Source: an uncultured beta proteobacterium
Lineage (GTDB): Bacteria; Pseudomonadota; Gammaproteobacteria; Burkholderiales; SG8-39
NCBI GenBank assembly: GCA_903868285.1
Contig: CAIPUP010000382.1
Coordinates: forward strand, 1 to 18,477
Reading direction: 5' to 3'
Length of the DNA: 18,477 nucleotides
Under the pieces are notes generated by a model. That model did not search any database, was not told where the DNA came from, and worked only from the letters and a program-made list of their open reading frames with translations. Positions 7,476 to 13,618 of the stretch are shown here, in pieces (the first letter of the stretch is position 1; every line of letters starts with the position of its first letter). The translations under genes and the position numbers were made by a program.

Positions 7476-8036
7476 TTACGGATTGCCGCTGTAATGCGGG
7501 CCATGCATGGCCTGGTTCATTTTTTCAGTCCAGGCCAGTGCCATGGCCGAGACCACGAACACCAAATGGATGATGGTTTGCCACAGCATGGTTTTTTCAT
7601 CGTAGTTCTGGGCATTGATGAAGGTCTTGAGCAGATGGATCGACGAGATGCCGATGATGGCCGTACCAAGCTTGACCTTGAGCACGCCGGCGTTGACATG
7701 CGACAGCCACTCCGGCTGATCCGGGTGATGCTCCAGATCCATGCGTGAGACGAAGGTTTCCCAGCCACCGACGATCACCATCACCAGCAGGTTGGAGATC
7801 ATCACCACGTCGATCAGGCCCAGCACAATGAGCATGATCTCGGCTTCGGCAATATTGCGGATGCCAATCAGCTCGATCAGATGCACCAGCTCGCGCCAGA
7901 ACTGCAGCACATAGATGGCTTGGGCCACGATCAGTCCGACATACAGCGGCGCCTGCAGCCAGCGACTGGCGAAGATCCAGCGTGGCAGCGGGCGCATTTG
8001 GTTATTGGGCTTGTCCACGGGAGAGGGGGCTGTCAT
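7476..8036 (-). CDS. UPF0114/YqhA-family inner membrane protein
   Basis: A 186-residue protein with four likely membrane segments at about residues 27-47, 66-92, 123-139 and 151-170. The sequence matches the TIGR00645/UPF0114 (YqhA) family, notably EAEIMLIVLGLIDVVMISNLLVMVIVGGWETFVSR and VKLGTAIIGISSIHLLKTF. The family has no settled biochemical role that I know of. The gene stands 54 bp upstream of fumarase and 29 bp downstream of a TctC gene, all in the same direction, so it is probably co-transcribed. I believe the UPF0114-fumarase pairing recurs in Burkholderiales, but that is from memory. The ATG at 8036 has no strong ribosome site. Confidence 0.85.
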   Translation of the reverse strand: MTAPSPVDKPNNQMRPLPRWIFASRWLQAPLYVGLIVAQAIYVLQFWRELVHLIELIGIRNIAEAEIMLIVLGLIDVVMISNLLVMVIVGGWETFVSRMDLEHHPDQPEWLSHVNAGVLKVKLGTAIIGISSIHLLKTFINAQNYDEKTMLWQTIIHLVFVVSAMALAWTEKMNQAMHGPHYSGNP

Positions 8037-8065
8037 GGCGGTGTTGGTCGGAATTGGCTTGCGGG

Positions 8066-9043
8066 TTAATCGAGCTTGATGTTGCGTTCGCGGATCACCT
8101 TGCCCCAGCGCGCGGATTCGGCCCGTATCCAGGCGGCGAAGGCTTCGGTTCCACCGGCCACCACTTCAGCGCCCTGGCTCTCGAACTTCTCGCGTATATC
8201 TGGCGTGGCCAAGATGCGCGCCAGGTTGGCATGCAACTTGTCGACCACCGGACGTGGCGTACCGGCGGGGGCCAGGAGACCGACCCAGGACTGCGCTTCA
8301 AAGCCCGGCAGGGCCTCGCCCACGGTCGGTACATCCGGCAGCAAGGGCGAGCGCTTGATCGAGGTGACGGCAATCGGCACCAGTTTGCCGGCACGTACAT
8401 GCTGGATCACCACACCCATGGTGATGACCGTGACGGGTACCTGTCCACCCAGCAAGTCGTTCACTACGGGCGCGCCCCCCTTGTAATGCACGGCAGTCGA
8501 GTCCAGCCCAGCGGTCATTTTCAGCAGCTCCAGCGTCAAGCCGCTGGAGGTGCCGGCGCCGGCCGTGGCGAAGTCGAGCTTCGACCCGCGAGCCTTCGCT
8601 AACTTTATGAATTCATTGATATTTTTGACGCCCAGTGAAGGGTGGGCGGCGATCAACTGGGGGTTGCGCACGACCAGGGTTATCGGAATGAAATCGCGCA
8701 CCGGATCGAATTGCACGTTCTTGTAGAGGAAGGGATTCATGGTGAAGCTGTCGAACACCATGATCAGGGTGTAGCCATCGGCCGGGGCTTGCGCCACCAG
8801 GTTGGTGCCGGTGACAGCGCCAGCACCGGTGCGGTTTTCCACCACCATCGGCTGACCGAGGATTTCTGCCATGCGCGGTGCCACCAGTCGCGCCGCGACA
8901 TCAGTCGCACCACCGGGCGCGTTCGGCACCACGAGGCGAATCGGCTTGCTGGGGTAGTCCTGGGCCAGGATGCCGCTGCTGAGCAGCATGCCTGCGACCC
9001 ATAACAAGCCAAGGCGGAAATTGTCGAAACGAGTTGTGGTCAC
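8066..9043 (-). CDS. Bug/TctC family periplasmic solute-binding receptor (GTG start)
   Basis: The protein is a 325-residue orphan receptor. Family marks are YPSKPIRLVVPNAPGGATDVAAR, VENRTGAGAVTGTNLVAQAPADGYTL, AHPSLGVKNINEF and VHYKGGAPVVNDLLGGQ. The start is a GTG at 9043; no in-frame ATG lies between it and the upstream stop, and the next ATG (residue 19) would cut into the signal peptide. The N-terminus MTTTRFDNFRLGLLWVAGMLLSSGILAQ is a typical signal with cleavage near ILA/QDYP. It is the first gene of the minus-strand operon that continues through UPF0114, fumarase, TctC and acyl-CoA dehydrogenase, and it is divergent from the alpha/beta hydrolase at 9199. The ligand is unknown. Confidence 0.9.
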   Translation of the reverse strand: MTTTRFDNFRLGLLWVAGMLLSSGILAQDYPSKPIRLVVPNAPGGATDVAARLVAPRMAEILGQPMVVENRTGAGAVTGTNLVAQAPADGYTLIMVFDSFTMNPFLYKNVQFDPVRDFIPITLVVRNPQLIAAHPSLGVKNINEFIKLAKARGSKLDFATAGAGTSSGLTLELLKMTAGLDSTAVHYKGGAPVVNDLLGGQVPVTVITMGVVIQHVRAGKLVPIAVTSIKRSPLLPDVPTVGEALPGFEAQSWVGLLAPAGTPRPVVDKLHANLARILATPDIREKFESQGAEVVAGGTEAFAAWIRAESARWGKVIRERNIKLD

Positions 9044-9131
9044 GGCCGTGGTCTTTGCTTGCTGGTGGATGGGGGTGAAACGGGCAGGGCGCAGAATTTA
9101 CCATGCAGCCTGCGCCATAATCGCCGCCCGT

Positions 9132-9154
9132 AGTCGCAGCTCGCAGTCGCAGCT
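9132..9154. repeat. Short tandem direct repeat in a divergent intergenic region
   Basis: AGTCGCAGCT occurs at 9132-9141 and again at 9145-9154, separated by CGC, giving a 13-bp period. It lies in the 155-bp gap between the divergent TctC (9043) and alpha/beta hydrolase (9199) genes, where promoters for both must be. No convincing -35/-10 pair was seen here. A protein-binding role is possible but not shown. Confidence 0.6.
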
Positions 9155-9198
9155 AGAAATGGCAATTTGCAGCGTCGCATTCAACACAAGGAAATCGC

Positions 9199-10068
9199 AT
9201 GGAACAAGCAGTCGAGTTTCAATCCGCCGGGCTCAAGCTTCAGGGCGTGATTCATTTGCCGAAGGATCTGAAAGCCGGTGAAAAACGCCCGGCGTTTATC
9301 GTGCTGCATGGTTTTGGCAGCACCAAGAATGCGGCCAACGTGGTTGGCCCCTGCACCACGCTGTGCGACATGGGTTATGTGACGATGCGCTTTGACATGC
9401 GTGGCTGTGGCGATAGTGAAGGCGAATTCGGCCGCGTGATCTGCCTGGAGCAGGTGGACGACACGCGCCGGGCGCTTGATCTGCTGGCGGCGCACCCGTC
9501 GGTTGATGGTGCAAGAGTGGCGGTGCTGGGCTCTTCCTTTGGTGCGGCAGTGGCGGTCTATACCGGTGGCGTCGACCCGCGTGTCGCGGCGGTGGTGTCC
9601 TCCGGTGGCTGGGGCCATGGCGAGCGCAAGTTTCGCGGCCAGCATCCGACGCCCGAGATGTGGGCCAAGTTCACCGCCATGCTGGAGCAGGGGCGCGAGC
9701 ATCTTGCCCGCACCGGCAAATCGTTGATGGTGCCGCGCGATGAAATCGTGCCCGTACCCGGCAACCTGCGCCGTCACCTGATCGAGAAGTCGGTTGATAT
9801 GTTCCCGGCAGAAACGGCCCAGAGCATGTTCGATTTCAAGGCCGAGGAGGTGATTGCCAATATCGCGCCGCGACCGGTGCTGTTGCTGCATTCATCCGCA
9901 GATCAGGTCACGCCGACCGAGCAGTCGATTGCCATGTTCAAGCTGGCCGGCCAGCCGTGCGATCTGCACCTGTTCGCTGAGACTGACCACTTCATGTTCG
10001 CTTCCACCAATTTGCGGGTGTGGACGGTGATTCGCGACTGGCTGGAAAAATATTTCCCGGTGCGTTGA
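9199..10068 (+). CDS. Alpha/beta hydrolase (serine hydrolase)
   Basis: A 289-residue cytoplasmic hydrolase with no signal peptide. The expected fold marks are in order: HGFGS (37-41, oxyanion region), FDMRGCGDSEG (65-75), the nucleophile elbow GSSFGA with S113, SADQVTP with D235, and TDHFMF with H264, giving a complete Ser-Asp-His triad. It would cleave an ester, thioester, amide or C-C bond; the substrate cannot be told. A cap-like insert lies between about residues 140 and 215. AAGGAA at 9188-9193 supports the ATG at 9199. It stands alone: divergent from the TctC operon and convergent with the toxin-antitoxin genes 40 bp downstream. Confidence 0.9.
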   Translation: MEQAVEFQSAGLKLQGVIHLPKDLKAGEKRPAFIVLHGFGSTKNAANVVGPCTTLCDMGYVTMRFDMRGCGDSEGEFGRVICLEQVDDTRRALDLLAAHPSVDGARVAVLGSSFGAAVAVYTGGVDPRVAAVVSSGGWGHGERKFRGQHPTPEMWAKFTAMLEQGREHLARTGKSLMVPRDEIVPVPGNLRRHLIEKSVDMFPAETAQSMFDFKAEEVIANIAPRPVLLLHSSADQVTPTEQSIAMFKLAGQPCDLHLFAETDHFMFASTNLRVWTVIRDWLEKYFPVR

Positions 10069-10108
10069 GCGGCAACGGATTGAACCCGCAACCAGACTGA
10101 TGCCCGCT

Positions 10109-10375
10109 TTACTCGTAATGACTCCACATTCTCAAAACGCGAACTGTCTTCTCTTTACGAAAAACTTCATAAACCAAACGATGTTGAATGTTGATTCTGC
10201 GCGCGTACACGCCCTTTAAATCTCCCACCAACTTTTCATAGGGCGGTGGATTTTGAAAAGGATCAACTTCCAATAAACCTAGTAAGACCTGTGCTTTATC
10301 TTTTAATCCAGCGGCAGAGAGTTTTTTGGAGTCTTTAAGAGCAAACTTGGAGTAGGCTAAATTCCAAGTTACCAC
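10109..10375 (-). CDS. Txe/YoeB family mRNA interferase toxin
   Basis: An 88-residue RelE-superfamily toxin of the Txe/YoeB type. It ends in RMWSHYE and contains YEKLVGDLKGVYARRI and QHRLVYEV, the family core. By comparison with E. coli YoeB (E46, R65, H83), the likely catalytic residues are E47, R66 and H86, all present, so the toxin looks intact. Family members enter the ribosome and cut mRNA. The start overlaps the antitoxin stop by 7 bp (ATGGTAA), which couples translation. The gene is clearly more AT-rich than its neighbours, suggesting horizontal acquisition. Confidence 0.93.
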   Translation of the reverse strand: MVTWNLAYSKFALKDSKKLSAAGLKDKAQVLLGLLEVDPFQNPPPYEKLVGDLKGVYARRINIQHRLVYEVFRKEKTVRVLRMWSHYE

Positions 10376-10611
10376 TTCAATGTCCTTTTGCTTTTCGCTA
10401 AAGGCTCAGCCATCGATTCTTTAATCGATTCACGCATTCCTGGAATGGTCAATAGATAGAGCGTTTCCTGAATCGCACTCCAGTCCTCTTCAGAAATTAA
10501 TACAGCGTTACTGCGCTTGCCTGAAATAAGCACTGGCTTATGCGTTTCCGCCGTTTGATCGATTAAGCGATACAGGCCCGCGCGTGCTTCACTGGCAGTT
10601 AGTGTGGTCAT
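10369..10611 (-). CDS. YefM/Axe (Phd superfamily) antitoxin
   Basis: An 80-residue antitoxin paired with the Txe/YoeB toxin. MTTLTASEARAGLYRLIDQ and HKPVLISGKRSNAVLISEEDW match the YefM/Phd DNA-binding N-domain; the remaining C-terminus (IKESMAEPLAKSKR) would wrap the toxin. The frame is open up to an ATG at 10659, but that would include the promoter. The start at 10611 is chosen because AAGAGGAG sits just upstream on this strand (10619-10626). Antitoxins of this type bind their own promoter alone or with the toxin, which fits the palindrome at 10634-10649. Confidence 0.92.
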   Translation of the reverse strand: MTTLTASEARAGLYRLIDQTAETHKPVLISGKRSNAVLISEEDWSAIQETLYLLTIPGMRESIKESMAEPLAKSKRTLKW

Positions 10612-10630
10612 GATTTCACTCCTCTTGGAG

Positions 10631-10659
10631 ACAGTACGCAAAAGCGTACGCTTTGTCAA
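10631..10659 (-). promoter_or_regulatory. Sigma-70 promoter of the toxin-antitoxin operon
   Basis: On the minus strand TTGACA (10659-10654) is followed after exactly 17 bp by TACTGT (10636-10631). The -35 box is perfect and the -10 box matches at four of six positions. A start about 7 bp downstream would give a 5' leader of only about 14 nt, beginning at or inside the antitoxin ribosome site. Confidence 0.75.
10634..10649. promoter_or_regulatory. Palindromic operator candidate for the antitoxin
   Basis: GTACGC (10634-10639) and GCGTAC (10644-10649) form a perfect inverted repeat with a 4-bp AAAA spacer. It overlaps the -10 box and much of the -35/-10 spacer, where bound repressor would block RNA polymerase. 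Autorepression is the known mode of YefM-YoeB systems; binding here is inferred. Confidence 0.6.
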
Positions 10660-10754
10660 GTTGCAGCTTCATCCGTTCAACGAAAGAAAATGTCCCGCAC
10701 GAAGCAGAGCATTATTTGAGTTTGGTGGCCCAGGGCAAAATCAAACCACCTACA

Positions 10755-10773
10755 CGCGGATTTTCAATCCGCG
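10755..10773. terminator. GC-rich hairpin downstream of the GlcG-like gene
   Basis: CGCGGATT (10755-10762), a 3-nt loop and AATCCGCG (10766-10773) form a perfect 8-bp stem. It begins 9 nt past the stop of the minus-strand GlcG/HbpS-like gene. No clear T-run follows on that strand, so it may be a weak or processing-type 3' end rather than a standard intrinsic terminator. Confidence 0.4.
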
Positions 10774-10781
10774 CTACCCGT

Positions 10782-11216
10782 TCAGGCATTGGTGCCGGTG
10801 CGCTGATGGAAATACGCTACCGCCGCTTCGGCCACTACCTGATCCTGCTCTGCGGTGCCGGAGCTGATACCCACGCCGCCGACGATCTCGCCATCGACCG
10901 TGACGGGTAGTCCGCCACCGATGACGCTGAAATGTCCGCCGTTGGTGACATGGATGCCAAAGGTCGGCTGACCGGGCACGCACAGCTGGTTGTAGACATG
11001 CGTGCCGCGTCGTGCCACCGCGCCGGTGAAGGCCTTGTCCACGGCAATCGAGATGCTCGACACCTTGCCGCCATCCATGCGGTCGAAGCGGATCAGATGC
11101 CCGGATTCGTCGGTGACAGCGATACACATCGGCACGCCGATCTCGTTCGATTTGAGGATGGAGCCCTCGATCAGAATCTGGGCTTCGTCAATGGAGAGTC
11201 GCTTGATGGTCAGCAT
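10782..11216 (-). CDS. GlcG/HbpS family protein (DUF336)
   Basis: A 144-residue protein of the GlcG/HbpS family. Marks are SLDEA-like LSIDEAQ near the start, MCIAVTDESGHLIRFDRMDG, SISIAVDKAFTGAVARRGT and the conserved FSVIGGGLPVTVDGEIVGGVGISSGTAEQD. Members include heme-binding HbpS and GlcG from the glycolate locus; many sit in catabolic operons with no proven role. It starts 2 nt after the stop of the DapA-like gene (TGACCATG), so the two are translationally coupled. An AAGGAT upstream of the ATG can serve as ribosome site. There is no signal peptide, so it is probably cytoplasmic. It may act with the aldolase, but nothing in the sequence proves this. Confidence 0.87.
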   Translation of the reverse strand: MLTIKRLSIDEAQILIEGSILKSNEIGVPMCIAVTDESGHLIRFDRMDGGKVSSISIAVDKAFTGAVARRGTHVYNQLCVPGQPTFGIHVTNGGHFSVIGGGLPVTVDGEIVGGVGISSGTAEQDQVVAEAAVAYFHQRTGTNA

Positions 11217-11218
11217 GG

Positions 11219-12145
11219 TCAGGCTATCCTTGGTGAGAGAACGGTGGTCTTGAGTTGGTTGCGCAAGGACTGGATTTCATCCTGGTCCAGTCCGGCGTAG
11301 GGCGGGTACATGCCACCGACCGGTAATCCGATCAGTTGCATGGCGGCCTTCATCGTCGGTGTCAGGCCGCGGCCCATCCAGCGTGCCGGGAACAACGCGA
11401 ATTGCTGCTGAATGGCGGCGGCGCGTGTCAGGTCGCCAGCGACAAAGGCATCTATCAGATGACGTGCGATCTCGCAGCCCGGCGGTGGCATGGTGGCACC
11501 CGACCCGCCCAGTTCCAGTGTCGCCAGCAGCATCTGCATGGTGGTGAAGTAGCGTGCATGGCCAGCTTTGTCGACTTCGAACACCAGCCTTCCGACACGA
11601 TTCAGATCACGCGAGCTCTCCTTGATGTATTTCACACCATCGATTTTGGCAATCGCAATCGTTGCCGGCACCGACACATCGGCACCCGGGCCGGGGTTGA
11701 TATAGAGCGTGATGGGCAGTGCAACTTCCTTGGCCACGGCTTCGAACAGCGTGACCAGATCGCGATCGCTGGGCGGGCCGCCAAAGGGGCGCTGCGGCGC
11801 CAGCATCTGCACCGCGCTGGCACCGCATTGCTGGGCGTATTCGGCCAGTGCGATGGCGGTACGAAATGATGGGTGGGAGATGCCAGCCATCACCGGGCAG
11901 CGTTTGCCGACCAGATCGATGGTGGTCTTGATCAGGGCCTTGCGTGCTGGCATGTCGAGGTAGGTGTATTCCTGCGCCTCGACGCCGGCGGCCACGACCA
12001 TGGTGGCCTTGCAGTCGTCGACGATGTAATCGAGTTCTTTTGACAGCGCCGCTTCATCCACCTCACCTTGCGCGGTGAACGGGGTGAGCGGGGCAACCAC
12101 CAGTTGCGGAACGGCTGATGCGTGCGGTGTCGCGGTCGTGCTCAT
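11219..12145 (-). CDS. DapA/dihydrodipicolinate synthase superfamily aldolase or lyase
   Basis: A 308-residue class I aldolase-like barrel. The Schiff-base lysine is K175 in YIKESSRD and the partner tyrosine region is LYINPGPG (Y148). The usual GTTGE substrate-carboxylate motif of true DapA is replaced by AAGVEAQEY (52-60), so it is probably not the lysine-pathway enzyme but one of the many family members that cleave or condense pyruvate-type ketoacids. AAAGGA upstream of the ATG at 12145 is a usable ribosome site. It is the first gene of a two-gene operon with the GlcG/HbpS-like gene and is divergent from a LysR regulator 176 bp away, which probably controls it. Substrate unknown. Confidence 0.88.
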   Translation of the reverse strand: MSTTATPHASAVPQLVVAPLTPFTAQGEVDEAALSKELDYIVDDCKATMVVAAGVEAQEYTYLDMPARKALIKTTIDLVGKRCPVMAGISHPSFRTAIALAEYAQQCGASAVQMLAPQRPFGGPPSDRDLVTLFEAVAKEVALPITLYINPGPGADVSVPATIAIAKIDGVKYIKESSRDLNRVGRLVFEVDKAGHARYFTTMQMLLATLELGGSGATMPPPGCEIARHLIDAFVAGDLTRAAAIQQQFALFPARWMGRGLTPTMKAAMQLIGLPVGGMYPPYAGLDQDEIQSLRNQLKTTVLSPRIA

Positions 12146-12261
12146 GGGCAGGGAATCCTTTGCCGGGTTTGCAATAAATCTTTGCTACTTGATGAATTTG
12201 GCCGGTGCGCAGTGTAGCGAGAAATACTCGCCCTAGCGCTGCGTCGAGCCTGGGTGTGAAT

Positions 12262-12281
12262 TTAGCTGGGTTAGTCGCTAA
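12262..12281. promoter_or_regulatory. Candidate LysR-regulator binding dyad
   Basis: TTAGC (12262-12266) and GCTAA (12277-12281) are inverted arms 10 bp apart in the divergent gap between the DapA-like gene and lysR-type gene, about 40 bp before the regulator start. LysR-type regulators usually bind interrupted dyads in such gaps. A TAAAAT at 12289-12294 could be the regulator's -10 box; no good -35 was found. Inference from symmetry and position. Confidence 0.4.
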
Positions 12282-12321
12282 GCATAGATAAAATACGATA
12301 TTTATTTCGAACCAGGCCGAT

Positions 12322-13266
12322 ATGAAATTCACCCCCCATCAATTGCGCGTCTTCGAATGCGTGGCGCGTCGACTGAGCGTTACCAAGGCGGCGCAGGAGT
12401 TGTCGCTGTCGCAGTCGACGGTATCGACGCAGATCAAACTGCTGGCCGATGAAATCGGGTTGCCGCTGTTCGATCCGGCGGGTCGCTCGATCGCCTTGAC
12501 CGAGGCGGGGCGCGAGCTGTACGCGACGGCTCAGGAAATGTTTGACGTCTGGGGACGCTTCGAAATGCGCGTAGGCGACCTGCGCGGGCTCAAGCGGGGT
12601 CTGTTGCGTCTGGCGGTGGCATCGACTGCCAAATATGTGGTGCCAGACCTGCTGGGACTGTTCTGCGCCCAGTATCCTGAGATTGATGTGCGTATGGAGT
12701 TGGCCAGTCGTGGTGTTTTGTTGCAGCGCATGCGCGAGGCCCAGGATGATCTGTACATCTTGGTGGCACCACCCGAGCAGGAGCCTTGCGAGAGTTTTCC
12801 GTTCCTGGAAAACGAACTGGTGGTGGTGGCCCCGGCAGGGCATGCACTGATCGGCGTCAAGGGCATTACGCCGGCACGGCTGGCGCTGGAGCGTTTGATC
12901 TTGCGAGAACCAGGCTCCGGTGCGCGTGAAGTCGTGTTGCGCTTTTTCGCGTCGCGCGGGTTGACGCCCGATATCCGTATGGAGTTGGCCAGCAACGAGG
13001 CCATCAAGCATTGCGTGGCAGCGGGCCTGGGCATCTCGGCGATTTCGGCGCATGCGCTGGATGTGGATCCCGCGCTGGACCATCTTTGCGTATTGGATGT
13101 CGAGGGCTTTCCGGTGCGTAGCCAGTGGTATCTGGCCAGTCCCGCGCAGCGTCGTCTTTCGGTCGTAGCGCAGGCGTTCAAGGATTTTCTGCTGGCCGAG
13201 GCGCCGCGATTGCGGGCGCAGCATGCTGCAGTTTTGCAGCGTCATTTGCAGAGACACGGCACTTAG
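12322..13266 (+). CDS. LysR-type transcriptional regulator
   Basis: A 314-residue regulator. The N-terminal winged helix-turn-helix is plain: FTPHQLRVFECVARRLSVTKAAQELSLSQSTVSTQIKLL and LTEAGRELYATAQEMF, within about residues 1-65. The remainder (about 90-300) is the two-lobed effector domain, with ASTAKYVVPDLLGLF and NEAIKHCVAAGLGISAISA. It is divergent from the DapA-like/GlcG operon, the usual arrangement for a LysR regulator and its target, so that operon is the likely target and its substrate or product the likely effector. The start at 12322 matches the normal family N-terminus; the ribosome site is weak. The stop lies in a small direct duplication (13256-13278). Confidence 0.94.
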   Translation: MKFTPHQLRVFECVARRLSVTKAAQELSLSQSTVSTQIKLLADEIGLPLFDPAGRSIALTEAGRELYATAQEMFDVWGRFEMRVGDLRGLKRGLLRLAVASTAKYVVPDLLGLFCAQYPEIDVRMELASRGVLLQRMREAQDDLYILVAPPEQEPCESFPFLENELVVVAPAGHALIGVKGITPARLALERLILREPGSGAREVVLRFFASRGLTPDIRMELASNEAIKHCVAAGLGISAISAHALDVDPALDHLCVLDVEGFPVRSQWYLASPAQRRLSVVAQAFKDFLLAEAPRLRAQHAAVLQRHLQRHGT

Positions 13267-13338
13267 ATACGGCACTTAATTGGAAAAACGTAATAAAATC
13301 AAAGGCTTGTAAAAAATTAAATAAATAGATGAAAAGAC

Positions 13339-13371
13339 TTGACGAATCTAAAAAAATGAATATAAGATTCG
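13339..13371 (+). promoter_or_regulatory. Sigma-70 promoter for the riboswitch-TerC transcript, with flanking dyad
   Basis: TTGACG (13339-13344) and TATAAG (13361-13366), 16 bp apart, make a good sigma-70 promoter in an AT-rich stretch. Transcription would begin near 13373, giving a leader of about 245 nt. The perfect inverted repeat CGAATCT (13343-13349)/AGATTCG (13365-13371) touches the -35 box and overlaps the -10 box, so a repressor site is possible. No gene was seen between 13267 and 13618 apart from this promoter and the riboswitch. Confidence 0.65.
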
Positions 13372-13415
13372 ATCGTTCTGTCGCTTCTGGCTGCCCACAG
13401 GCAACCGGCAAGTGA

Positions 13416-13523
13416 CACAAGGGGAGTAGCTTTCCGCGCCAGGTTCGTCAATACGGGAGAAATCCCCGGACCTGTCGGCAGCACAAATGCCAACAAGGCA
13501 CGCGCTGCAAGCGAGACCTTGGC
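13416..13523 (+). promoter_or_regulatory. yybP-ykoY (Mn2+-sensing) riboswitch
   Basis: The leader contains the family signature GGGGAGTAGC (13421-13430), then AGGTTCGTCAATACGGG and CCCCGGACCT forming a hairpin (13440-13474), then a stem GCAGC/GCTGC (13478-13482 with 13504-13508) enclosing TGCC/GGCA, and finally GCGAGACCTTG. The outer stem P1 pairs CAAGG (13418-13422) with CCTTG (13517-13521). This order of elements is that of yybP-ykoY RNAs, which bind Mn2+ and commonly precede TerC/YjbE/MntP-type exporters. The switch is probably translational: TCCCC (13556-13560) can pair with GGGGA (13608-13612) in the TerC ribosome site. The platform assignment is inference. Confidence 0.88.
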
Positions 13524-13618
13524 GGCTTCAGAGCTGGCCATGGTGTTGCGCACCGTCCCCATCTCCTGGCCATTGTTCTCGCGTTTGCTTGTTCAACCGG
13601 CATAACAGGGGAGTGCAT

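Noticed and set aside
9044..9198. Extended -10-like TGGTAAATT on the minus strand as promoter for the TctC operon
   Set aside because: No acceptable -35 box lies at the right distance and similar matches are expected by chance.
12271..13275. Minus-strand open frame of 334 codons opposite the LysR gene
   Set aside because: The plus-strand LysR regulator is unambiguous; the antisense frame is Gln/His/Arg-rich and lacks a plausible start context.
13487..13618. N-terminal extension of the TerC-UspA protein from an ATG at 13487
   Set aside because: The extension would be translated from the riboswitch itself and has no membrane or domain character; a strong ribosome site supports 13619.
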